Source: Acephala macrosclerotiorum (taxonomy: Eukaryota; Ascomycota; Leotiomycetes; Helotiales; Mollisiaceae). Taken from it: a stretch of 40,112 nt of DNA. The position numbers and the translations under genes were made by a program. This document shows, piece after piece, positions 31,781-40,112 of the stretch; position 1 is the first letter of the stretch; every line of letters begins with the position of its first letter. The notes below the pieces were generated by a model. The model searched no databases. It was not told the DNA's origin and worked only from the letters and a program-made list of their open reading frames with translations. The DNA is taken from NCBI GenBank assembly GCA_014904845.1, contig MU119596.1, positions 1 to 40,112 on the forward strand, read 5' to 3'.

Positions 31781-32100
31781 TCTGGGTTTAGAAAGCGCTT
31801 TTAAGTATTACCTATTTATATGTTTAGCGATTTATTTTAAATCTAATACTTGAACAACAATTTAAATAGTAAGGATACGGAGGAATATTAAAAACATAGT
31901 AAGTAAGGATACGGAGGAATATTAAAAACATAGTAAGTAAGGATACGGAGGAATATTAAAAACATAGTAAATAAGGAATAAGAGCGAGACAAATTATTCT
32001 GGGGGATATTATCGACCGCTCTAAATTCGAAAATAATATTAATTAATTTTTTTTAATAATAAATTTTATTTATCAGTACTCGCCAACTAAAGAACCCTGA
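31781..32100. other. AT-rich, RIP-like block
   Basis: Strongly A/T-biased, with no coding capacity; it includes the 34-bp tandem repeat. It ends abruptly near 32090, where GC content rises into the leader of the downstream regulator gene. It probably continues the mutated element beginning at 31571. Confidence 0.5.
31871..31972 (+). repeat. Three tandem copies of a 34-bp unit
   Basis: The unit AAGGATACGGAGGAATATTA followed by AAAACATAGTAAGT begins at 31871, 31905 and 31939. The first two copies are identical and the third differs by one base near its end (AAAT for AAGT). A truncated fourth copy (AAGGAATA) follows. There are no spacers, so it is a minisatellite, not a CRISPR array. The unit is purine-rich, and its GC content contrasts with the surrounding AT-rich DNA, suggesting expansion after the block was mutated. 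Confidence 0.95.
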
Positions 32101-32291
32101 AAATGCCTCTTATCTTCAGTGCAAACATCCGTGCGGGCGGGGCATGCTAGCAGAGTTTAGTGGACCTTTTCACAATTGCGTCGCAAAATATCTTCTCGGC
32201 TTCGCAATTTTAACCCTGACACTCATTCTACGAGCAGCCAACACCACTAGCGATGCTTACAACTTGATGATGGAGGAAGATTCTCGATTGA

Positions 32292-34526
32292 ATGATGTCT
32301 TCCGAGCGTCCGGCGAAGAGAGTAAGACAGGCTTGCGAACCTTGCAGGTGCGATCTGAAATTGTCGCAATATCTGGCTTCCATTGACACGCAACGACAGA
32401 AGGAAGAAGTCCAAATGTCCAGGAGAGCAGCCAATTTGCTCTCACTGTGCTCGGCTAGGACAGAACTGCTTCTATGCCGACGAACGGCAGCAGAGTGAGA
32501 GACGTAGCATAGAACCTACCTCGCACGTGCCAGCTCAACCTCGAGTGCATCTTCCCTCGACAGCAGACTCCAGATTGGTACGTGTAGGCCGACACCTTTT
32601 CACGCGATGCCCAGATACCTAACATAGATATGCAGGAAGATCGACTCACATTAGTTGAATCCCAACTCGCAGAGGTCCTTGCAAATCAAGGCCGTATGAG
32701 CAAGAGCGGAGCGTCACATCCACCAGATTCGCCAATTAGAGCTTCCAATCGATTTCGTGTCCAGGAAGAAGCTCCGCCGTACATTGAAAATGCCTTGCCT
32801 GCGGGGAATATCGTTCTCAGCGCCGCCAATACGTACCTCCGGTATTGCGATTGCCAACCGTTGCCCCTCTTCCATCGCAGCACCTTCATGCAGACTCTCC
32901 AAGATCGCGATCCAGAAGTCTTATTTTCGATACTAGCCCTAGCACTTCGATTTGGCGATACCCTTGATGCCAATGTCTTTGGGCACTTCGAGGCAGCAAG
33001 GAGTAGAGTTTCGAAGAGGGTGTCAGACGGAAGCGTTGAGCTTTCGACCCTCCAAGCTTTGTGCCTCCTAACATTGGTAGACTTCGCAGGTGAGACGATT
33101 TCTATCCCCTCGCCTATGCTTCGACTGATTAGACCAGATGGCAAGACCAGACGAGCAAGCTTCCACTGCAGCTTAGCCATGAGTTTGGCTCACAACGCGG
33201 GTTTGACATCGGAACCCCACCAGGATCTCCCAGATCGCGAGAAAGAAGAACGCCGACGCTGCTTCTGGAGCTTATTCCTTCTGAAGAGACTGCACGGTGC
33301 TGACTTCATGATCCTGGACTTCTCAGCAGAAGACAATTTCCCCTGGTATCCTGAAACCACAGGCAATTCTCTCAACTCAATACAGCGCTCAAACCCAGAG
33401 TCGAGCGAGTATCCAGACAAAGGTATCGTTGCATATGCCATTCAACTCAGCGAAGTATGGTTCAAGATCACAAAATATGCTCGCCGCCGAGGAAAGCCAA
33501 ATGCTCAACCACCATGGTCTTCGACATCGGACTACACCACGATTATAGCGAATCAGATGGACTTTGAAACACGAATGCCTTACACCCATCGATTTGAACC
33601 TGCGAAGTTCTCTCAGAAAACAGTCGAGCAGCTTGAGGAGAACCGAGATTATTGGGGACCATGGCTCTTCGTCCAGTTCTTGTACCACACGAACCTGTGT
33701 CTCCTGAACCATCCACTCCTCCTTTCGCTCAGACTTCGGGGCTTCAAGTGTGTCATTCCAGAGATCTTTCTTCAACACACTGCTGATCTCGTATCGTCAC
33801 ACACCTCCTGGATCATCAACTTCATCGACATGCTCGAAGCCAAACCATTCAAGGTCACGGACCCATTCCTCGGACACTGTGTGGCCATTGTCTCCACAAT
33901 CTACTTACAAGAAAGTTTTGTCGATGACGCTGGGACGAGGGAAGAGAAGCAAGCATGTTTTGAGAAATGCTTGAGGTTCATAAGAGGCTTCGGGCCGCAA
34001 TGGCCACATCTAGACAGGATAGTAAGTGTCAACTCAGAGTGCAACGGTATGACAACTGACAACTGCAAAGGCTGAAAAGCTCCAGAAGCTTGCTGAAACT
34101 GTCTCGTCTACCTATGTAGCTAGCGAGGAGCATATACGACAGAATCGAAAGCTCCTCATCGACCTGGGGCAATTCTTCGAAGTATTGGAATACTCCTCAT
34201 CGAGCGAGATGCCGAGATCTGCTGCAAGTCTGTTCGGTCCAACTCTACAAACGAGCTTCCCAGGCTCTAGAACAGAGATGGCCCAAACTTCTGTCCTCCC
34301 CCCACCGACTAGGGTCGAGAGACAAGACTTTTCAAATGCCACTCCAACTCCAACGATGTCCAATGCTCAGCAAACTCCCAGGAATGCGGACTTTGCTGGA
34401 ATACCGCCTTCAGGAGATATACTTCTCGCTTATTCAGATGACGAATTGGCTGTCCTTGCCGAAAGTTTCTTCCATCAGAGGCAGGAACTTGACGGGAATG
34501 TCAATTGGTGGAACTCGCAATTCTAG
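32292..34526 (+). CDS. Zn2Cys6 transcription factor with fungal_trans domain
   Basis: Four exons, 32292-32347, 32400-32577, 32636-34021 and 34071-34526, with GT-AG introns of 52, 58 and 49 bp, giving 691 aa. The zinc cluster is canonical: C15-x2-C18-x6-C25-x6-C32-x2-C35-x6-C42 (ACEPCRRKKSKCPGEQPICS). Intron 1 splits the Arg codon right after C18. A short coiled linker (EDRLTLVESQLAEVLANQG) is followed by the middle homology region (YLRYCDCQPLPLFHRSTFM, then VLFSILALALRFG and ERRRCFWSLFLLKRLHG), typical of the fungal_trans family (PF04082). The C-terminus is Ser/Thr/Pro-rich with an acidic LLAYSDDELAVLAESFF stretch that could activate transcription. Nuclear. It lies between the tryptophan-catabolic block and the LPMO/transporter/amidohydrolase group and could control either, but nothing in the sequence decides. 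Confidence 0.92.
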
Positions 34527-35304
34527 CCTTCTACAGGTACCAGCTGTTATCTAGAACGGTAGAGCATCACAAAGGTTCATACCCTTGATCCGTCTGGCAT
34601 TCAGTCCTCGCAATAAAAGGTTCAAATCATCACATCGTTTGCCGATGTTTGTGGATGGGGCGAGAAACCGAAGCATCGTCTGACTGTTTCAAGTGCAGTC
34701 TGTCCTAGAGGCTGAAACAGGACAGAATTTATCCGAATGTTTGGACGATACTCGAAGCGACAAGTTGCGATTGGTTGTCCCAACTCATACTTCCCATTTC
34801 AAATCAAACCTTTTCGTCGCATCGTCGTAGATTTTCTTCGCATGACTGCTTCCAAGGGCTAGTCCGCGACCATCCGAAGTGTTTGGAAACAATACACATC
34901 TCAAGTGTTGAACAACTTTAAAGCCGAACAAAGCACAGATGACCTCCGCATAATAATCGAGCGATCTCCATCCAATGCATGCTACTCTTCCGATCTTGGC
35001 AATCCAAACTTCCATCTAAGGTTATCTTCGAAGTCTGTAATTCTTCAATCGAAACACAAACTTTGGTCAGTGCACCACATGTCACGATCATTATCACCCC
35101 TCAGAATGGGTAGCAATTGCGAGTTCGGTCTCTTCATATTCCGAGAAAGTCACATCCGTCATCCGTTCTTATTTTCTAAGAATTCCATCAGCTAGTATAT
35201 ATCTCCTTTATACAGACTCCTCAGCATATCTTCAAGTCACTCATTCACTCAACGGTCATTTCAAATCCCACCGATCTTCACCTTTATACCTTTTGTAATG
35301 CAAA
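34527..35304. promoter_or_regulatory. Promoter region of the LPMO-like gene
   Basis: A TATA element (AGTATATATC, core 35196-35201) lies about 105 bp upstream of the start codon and is followed by a CT-rich leader. An out-of-frame ATG at 35298 precedes the true start by 7 bp (TAATGCAAAATGCG) and may dampen translation. The first 500 bp show no gene. Confidence 0.6.
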
Positions 35305-35868
35305 ATGCGTTCTCATCTTCTTACCCTCGCATTTGCCTCCTTCAGTGCCGGCCACGGCATCGTCACCAACCCCACAGCTCGCTCCGCCGGTAACGCCATG
35401 AAAGCCGTCTGCGGCCAGCAAGTCACCAACAACCTTCAATCCAACGAATACGGCGACATCGAGCAACTCTCTCAAATCGGCGCATCGCAAAAAGACTTCG
35501 ACCCATCTGCATGTAATGTAAGCCTATGCAAAGGTCTCCAATTCAACGACAACGTGGCCAACGTCCAGACATTTACGCCGGGACAAGTTGTGCCCTTTAC
35601 AGTCGATATCCAAGCCAAACACACGGGAACCGCCAATGTCTCGGTCGTTGATACAACTACGAACAAGATGATCAGCGATGCATTGATATACTTTCCTGTG
35701 TATGCGAGCACGTCGACAGATCTTCCCAAGAACAACACGCAGTTCGATATTACGATGCCAGATGTTTCTTCGCAGTGTGGGACAGCTGGGAACTGTGTTG
35801 TACAATGGTGGTGGAACTCGCCCGACTCGAAACAGACATATATGAGTTGTGTTGATTTCACTATGTGA
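35305..35868 (+). CDS. Secreted LPMO-like (chitin-binding type 4) protein
   Basis: Single exon, 187 aa. The signal peptide MRSHLLTLAFASFSAG is followed directly by H17 (HGIVTNPTARSAG), so cleavage would leave an N-terminal histidine, the hallmark of copper lytic polysaccharide monooxygenases. H106 (VDIQAKHTGTANVS) is the likely second ligand of the histidine brace. Six cysteines (AVCGQ, SACNVSLCKG, SSQCGTAGNCVVQ, SCVDF) should form three disulphides. Members of this small fungal group are annotated as LPMO_10/chitin-binding type 4, acting on chitin or plant polysaccharide outside the cell. There is no carbohydrate-binding module or GPI signal. The first 60 codons favour C at third positions. 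The signal peptide supports the 35305 start. Substrate not determinable from sequence. Confidence 0.85.
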   Translation: MRSHLLTLAFASFSAGHGIVTNPTARSAGNAMKAVCGQQVTNNLQSNEYGDIEQLSQIGASQKDFDPSACNVSLCKGLQFNDNVANVQTFTPGQVVPFTVDIQAKHTGTANVSVVDTTTNKMISDALIYFPVYASTSTDLPKNNTQFDITMPDVSSQCGTAGNCVVQWWWNSPDSKQTYMSCVDFTM

Positions 35869-35915
35869 ATGGGAAGTCTGATGGCTCTGTTGGGGCACAA
35901 CTGCGGGGTTCTCTT

Positions 35916-36085
35916 TGGGCACTTGCCCGCTTTCTTACTATTCTGTATATATGTGTGTTGAGATGTGGAGTATTTGCGGAGGGATATAACGCTAGGAATA
36001 ATCATGGTGTTATGGGCACTTGCTCGCTTTCTTTCCGCTCTGTACAAAACTTGTTTAGGTATAGAGACTTTGTGGAGGGGTAATT
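35916..36085 (+). repeat. Imperfect ~97-bp-period direct repeat in the LPMO 3' region
   Basis: TGGGCACTTGCCCGCTTTCT (35916) recurs as TGGGCACTTGCTCGCTTTCT at 36013. The two copies stay alignable with gaps through a CTGTA block and a GTGGAG/GTGGAGG block. The spacing of 97 bp is not a multiple of three, so this is not a coding duplication. It lies just after the LPMO stop codon and probably falls in its 3' untranslated region. The remaining sequence to 36202 shows nothing else. Confidence 0.55.
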
Positions 36086-36202
36086 TGGTGTTCAAGAACA
36101 AAAATAATTCTAATCACGCTGGCGCATCTGTTGTTCTCCCTTTCTCTGGAGGCCCCCAAAGTTGGGTCTCTGCATTGTTCTCCCCATCCTCAGATACTTT
36201 TC

Positions 36203-37953
36203 TCAACAGTTGTACCTGAACGTCAGATCCTCACCGTCAGTCACATCGGCTCCCTCCTCAAACACGACATCTCCTCGTCCCTCGGCTTGTAACTTGTCCC
36301 TCCTCTTATTCTCCGAGTCGCAAACATACCAATAGTACGCGGTGCAGATAAGAAGCAGTCCCCAAGCAACCAGGTCCGTGATTAAACCTTGCTTATATCT
36401 TGGCTTCTGAGTCGATAGCCAAAGCTGGGGGGCACCAATACAGCCCGCGCAGTAACCGATGAGGTACATCGTGTTGACCACCGCTCTCTTCGTGTTACCT
36501 TTCACGTTTGAAGCACTTAAGCTCAACGTAATGGAAAATATGTCGGAGATAATAGATGCCTTTCACAGATCAGCTAGTGCTTCTCGGAACTCGGAAGAGT
36601 GGAGGAGTTCTTAGTATCTTACAAGCCAAGAAGCAACGATCATTCCCCAGCCAGAGCTTAGCGAAAGCTTAAGGAGTAGGATGTTGCCGATCAGGGGAAC
36701 GATGACAAGGATCATAACGATCAGAGATCTGTTTTTCGGGAAGAGGTAGCAACCGAGGACGCCGATCCAGATGAAGAGTATTTGGACGGCTCCTGAGGGT
36801 GCGCCGTAGAGCATTGTTTGGAATTTGTCATAGCCGATGTTGCTGATGACGAGGGAGGCAAACTATCAAAGTCAGCGAAGGTGTCGAGTATTTTGAGGTT
36901 CACGTACGGTCAAGACAGGAGAAGGCATCGTGACGAGAACTCCGAACGCGAAAGTAAGCCATGTCTTCACGTCTTTCAATGCTTCCAGCAATTGAGGCAT
37001 AGAGAAGGTCGACTTATCTCCACCTTCATGATCTCTCGCTAACCTTATCGCAGCAACCTCTCTTTCTCTCGGAGTGAAGAACCAAGCTTTGTCCGGACCA
37101 CTTGGCATAGCGAAGAAGAACAGTACGCCCATCGATGAGGTCAGAGCACCGCAGATAAGGAAGAGAGTTCTCCACGGTGCGAGGGAGAGACTGGAATTCT
37201 TTCCAATGCCGTACATGAGGAGTCCTCCGACAACCTGAGCAAGTCCGTTCATTGATATCCATGTTCTAGAGACCATCAGTATGTAAATAGCGCCAGGACA
37301 CGAAGCACTCACCCGATGCGCATAGGATGCTCATCCTTTCGATACCAGATACTAGACATGGTCACAAACGCAGGAGACACAGCTCCTTCGCAGAAGCCGA
37401 GCAGGAACCGAACCGTTGCAAAGCCAGCGTAGTTTGTTGGTGCCGCCAAGCACATGCAGACAATGCCCCATATCACGCTGCACAGCATCAGCGCAGTACC
37501 TACTTGAAGCTGGGTTCCCATACATGGTGATGCCCACGAACTTCGCCAGTGGCAATCTACTCATCAAGTAAACGAAGGGGTATTCGGAAACAAGTTGACC
37601 TTCAAAACAAATCAATACTCTATCATCAAATGAGGCATGGGTTACTTGCCGATATAGAAAATGGATGAGCACCAAGAATACTCAGTCCCCTTCAACTTCA
37701 AGTCCGTGATTAGACCAAATACTGACGCATAACTCAAACTCTGCTTGTCCAGATATTGCAGAAAGAAGACACCGCAAAGCAGGGGAAGAATGACGAGATC
37801 AGTCTTTAGCTTGACACGTCTTTCTTCTTCTGCTGTGAAAGGAAGAGCTCCAATTTCGGCATCGAGAACTTCACCAAAGGAGCCATCTTTCTCAGAAGAG
37901 GTATTGGTGGGGTCTTTCGAAGCAATTGGGTCCTTGAACTCGATGTCCCACAT
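36203..37953 (-). CDS. MFS transporter, Dal5-like (anion:cation symporter family)
   Basis: Six exons: 37650-37953, 37524-37599, 37313-37477, 36908-37265, 36623-36862 and 36203-36559, giving 499 aa. The N-terminal cytosolic tail (MWDIEFKDPIASKDP) leads to twelve membrane spans. Signatures include LPLLCGVFFLQYLDKQSLSYA in span 1, the SSIFYIGQLVSEYPFVYLMS region, VIWGIVCMCLAAPTNYAGF, RFLLGFCEGAVSPAFV and TWISMNGLAQVVGGLLMYGI, typical of allantoate/nicotinate/vitamin-type Dal5 carriers. Intron 1 (37600-37649, 50 bp) is GC-AG (ATCG|GCAAGT...GAAG), because only this joins FYIG to QLVSEY; the others are GT-AG. Reading through intron 1 meets a stop after two codons. A Met five codons upstream (37968) is an alternative start. 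It is divergent from the amidohydrolase, suggesting uptake of that enzyme's substrate or product. Confidence 0.93.
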
Positions 37954-38403
37954 GATGCTGAGTTGCATCAGACTATTGATAGAAAGAAAACTTAAAATGA
38001 AACAAATGAAAGAGAAAAGCCACCAAGAATAATACAAGTGAACTTGATCTTATGAACATAAATCCTCCCACCTTTGAGTAACTGCGGCAGTCACCGACGC
38101 ATAATCATCGGACGATCAGTGTAGCTTATCTGAGCCAGGCAGATCACAAAGATCATGGCGGAACTTTTTGGCATCCGAAAAGCGTGATGGATGGATCGTT
38201 GCAGAGAGAAGAGGGGTAGTTTTCCGTTGGCCTATCTTGACGTCGATCCCGAATTGGCCGTGGCGCTTTCCCTCGGCCGGCACCCCAATGAGCACTTACC
38301 TCATCCGGACTTCTCTAACGTTCCCCCACTGTTTGAGGCTCACTTCAAACATCCATTCAGTGAACTTCATGTTCGAACCTCAATTCTCATCACTCACGCC
38401 AAC
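37954..38403. promoter_or_regulatory. Shared promoter of the MFS transporter and amidohydrolase
   Basis: 450 bp separate the two divergent start codons. One GATA-factor-type site (TTATCT, complement AGATAA, 38126-38131) is present; nitrogen regulators bind such sites, but a single copy is weak evidence. The amidohydrolase frame is open back to 38191, though that extension is unlike the family and is treated as leader. Confidence 0.5.
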
Positions 38404-39732
38404 ATGACTTCAGAACGCTTCATCAAGCCCTGGAAACCAGGACCCCAGCAGACATATGTCTTCAAAAATGCCCGCCTCGTCGATACAGTCTCCGGAACCG
38501 TCCTCCCCAACAGAACCGTCAAGATCTCGGGTGGAATCATCGAATCCGTCTCCATAACTGACGATGAATACTACATCATTGAATCGTCAAACGAAACCAC
38601 CCTCAACCTAAAAGGAAAATATCTTTGTCCCGGCCTCTTCGACAACCATGTCCACCTCTGGGCTGTACCTGGTGAAGGCACATTGGGAGGAATGTACCAA
38701 CTCGATAATGAGGTTGTGATGAGCCGACAACCGTTTGTATGTCAGCAGATGCTTCGTCGAGGGTTTACTAGTGTACGAGATTGTGGTGGAGCGACTTTAG
38801 CATTGAAGCAAGCTATCGAAGACGGCGTTATCCAGGGACCTCGACTTTTCATTGCTGGCCATGCACTCTCGCAAACAGGAGGACATGGAGATTCTAGAGG
38901 TCCGCATAATCATTCCGAATGTTGCGGACCTGTAGCTTTGGGATGGGTTTGTGATGGTGTACCAGCTTGCATCAAGGCCGCACGGGAAGAGCTGAGAACT
39001 GGTGCCGATTTCATCAAGATCATGTCTGGAGGGGGAGTCGCAAGTCCAACCGATAAGCTTGAAAATGTCCAGTTCACAGGAGAGGAAGTGAGAGCCATCA
39101 CCGAAGTGGCGAGGAACGCCAATACTTACGTGACAGCTCATGCATACACTCCGAGGTCGATACGGCATGCTGTTGACAATGGTGTGAGCGGGATCGAGCA
39201 TGGGAACTTCATCGATGCCGAGACGGCGAGGTACATGGCTGAGCGAGATGTCTTCTTGACTCCAACACTCATCACGTACTCAGCTATGGCGTCTCCTGAA
39301 TTCCCAGGATTCTTGCCGATCGAGTCAGAAACCAAGAATGAGCAAGTCTTGAAGCTAGGTTTGAGGTCATTGCAAATCGCTTCCGATGCAGGAGTGACCA
39401 TCTGCTTTGGGACCGATCTTCTTGGACCTATGGGGATCGTTCAGACGAAGGAGTTCGCATTGCGAGCACAAGTCTTGAGCAATCAAGCTGTGCTCCAGAG
39501 CGCAACGATCAATCCAGCGAGAAGAGCGGGGTTGAGTGATTACCTGGGCCAGGTGAAGGAGGGGTTCGCAGCTGACTTACTGATTCTGAACGAGAACCCT
39601 CTCTATGATATTTCCATCTTTGACAAGCCTGAAAAACATATGTTGGCAGTCATTAAGGACGGAAGAATCTTCTACAGTCGGTGGTCGAAGCTGCCTCAAG
39701 ATGCGTTGCCAGAGGAGACAAAAATCGAGTAG
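38404..39732 (+). CDS. Metal-dependent amidohydrolase (prolidase/ochratoxinase-type)
   Basis: Single exon, 442 aa from ATG 38404. It is an amidohydrolase-superfamily TIM barrel with a complete binuclear metal site: HxH at H82 and H84 (LFDNHVHLWA), the bridging lysine K205 (ADFIKIMSGGG), H246 (YVTAHAYTP), H266 (SGIEHGNFI) and D338 (CFGTDLLGP). The N-terminal beta sandwich (FKNARLVDTVSGTVLPNRTV) and the C-terminal ATINPARRAGLSDYLGQVKEG, then DLLILNENPL, complete the fold. Fungal relatives hydrolyse amide bonds of N-acyl amino acids, dipeptides or ochratoxin-like amides; the substrate cannot be read from sequence. No signal peptide is seen from the chosen start. Beginning at 38191 would add 71 poorly conserved residues. 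Pairing with a Dal5-type carrier suggests scavenging of an imported amide. Whether it could also serve N-formylkynurenine is speculation. Confidence 0.92.
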   Translation: MTSERFIKPWKPGPQQTYVFKNARLVDTVSGTVLPNRTVKISGGIIESVSITDDEYYIIESSNETTLNLKGKYLCPGLFDNHVHLWAVPGEGTLGGMYQLDNEVVMSRQPFVCQQMLRRGFTSVRDCGGATLALKQAIEDGVIQGPRLFIAGHALSQTGGHGDSRGPHNHSECCGPVALGWVCDGVPACIKAAREELRTGADFIKIMSGGGVASPTDKLENVQFTGEEVRAITEVARNANTYVTAHAYTPRSIRHAVDNGVSGIEHGNFIDAETARYMAERDVFLTPTLITYSAMASPEFPGFLPIESETKNEQVLKLGLRSLQIASDAGVTICFGTDLLGPMGIVQTKEFALRAQVLSNQAVLQSATINPARRAGLSDYLGQVKEGFAADLLILNENPLYDISIFDKPEKHMLAVIKDGRIFYSRWSKLPQDALPEETKIE

Positions 39733-40112
39733 GAAACTAGTGCTGAAAGTGAAAAGTAGAATGCCTCTCGGAGTTTGGAGTATGGTAAGAGCTGGGGCCA
39801 CCAAACACGGCCCACCCCACCATTTTACACCAAAACACTCCTTTTGCGTTTATTTATATCTCTACAACGCGTTAATTTAAGTTAATAAAAACTTCTTATA
39901 TTCTTAATCTTTACTAAATACATCTTTTGTACTATTCAGAAATTAAATTAAATGTAAAATGCAAAAATTGTATGTAGTTAATTATGAAAGAGGAGTAAAA
40001 TCGCTTAATTTACATATAAATTTATGAAAATTTTAATATTTCTCACTTTACTTATATATAAAACTTGCAATTTAAGATATTAATTTTAGAATTTTTAATA
40101 TAATTAAATTTA
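39733..40112. other. 3' flank grading into an AT-rich, RIP-like block
   Basis: After about 100 bp of ordinary sequence, including a GGGGCCACC...CACCCCACC stretch (39794-39821), composition collapses to AT-rich from roughly 39840 to the window end, with almost no G or C outside isolated bases. No coding sequence. It resembles the border of another mutated repeat that continues beyond the window. Confidence 0.6.

Noticed and set aside
31871..31972. CRISPR-like repeat array
   Set aside because: The 34-bp units are directly adjacent, without spacers, and the context is a eukaryotic subtelomere.
35472..36101. 209-codon frame opposite the LPMO-like gene
   Set aside because: It is antisense to a clear signal-peptide protein; its residues reflect the complementary codon bias.
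38191..38403. Start of the amidohydrolase at an upstream Met, adding 71 residues
   Set aside because: The extension is unlike the family, has no targeting signal, and the beta-sandwich begins just after Met 38404.

Overview
This is a chromosome end from a filamentous ascomycete (Pezizomycotina). Position 1 lies inside a (CCCTAA)n telomere. The genes have short introns of about 42-95 bp with fungal splice signals. They encode fungal families: Zn2Cys6 regulators, HeLo-like and ankyrin proteins, a Dal5-type MFS carrier and an LPMO-like secreted protein. AT-saturated blocks resemble RIP-mutated repeats. A leotiomycete would fit, but nothing in the sequence fixes the taxon.

Layout. 1-95 is telomere. 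96-1180 is a gene-free, T-tract-rich AT block. 1343-2736 holds two dead genes, the C-terminal end of a PAP2/vanadium-haloperoxidase-type gene and the C-terminal half of a cytochrome P450. 3355-4942 (-) is a Zn2Cys6 regulator. 5537-10248 (-) is a 1538-residue ankyrin/coiled-coil protein, divergent from an unrecognised 425-residue protein (11010-12333, +). A small cupin follows (13362-13871, -). Next come a decayed membrane-protein gene (14807-16677, -), a TIR element of about 660 bp (16754-17416) and a second decayed gene (17853-18415). 18870-20436 (-) is an ankyrin protein with a Trp-rich hydrophobic tail.

21041-27220 is the most coherent metabolic block: an ABM-type small monooxygenase, kynureninase, indoleamine 2,3-dioxygenase and a salicylate-hydroxylase-like flavin monooxygenase. 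Kynureninase and the dioxygenase diverge from one 506-bp promoter. Together they suggest tryptophan -> N-formylkynurenine -> kynurenine -> anthranilate -> hydroxylated aromatic. No formamidase, kynurenine 3-monooxygenase or 3-hydroxyanthranilate dioxygenase is in the window, so the block looks catabolic or specialised rather than a complete NAD route.

27645-29337 (-) is a HeLo-like-N protein without a NACHT. A gene-poor stretch of about 3 kb follows, with an LTR-like fragment and a 34-bp tandem repeat. 32292-34526 (+) is a second Zn2Cys6 regulator and 35305-35868 (+) a secreted LPMO-like protein. A divergent pair closes the window: a Dal5-type MFS transporter (36203-37953, -) and a metal-dependent amidohydrolase (38404-39732, +). 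The last ~270 bases return to RIP-like AT-rich DNA.

Exon models were built by hand from reading frame, splice signals and protein-family continuity. Four introns, each the first of its gene, appear to be GC-AG rather than GT-AG.
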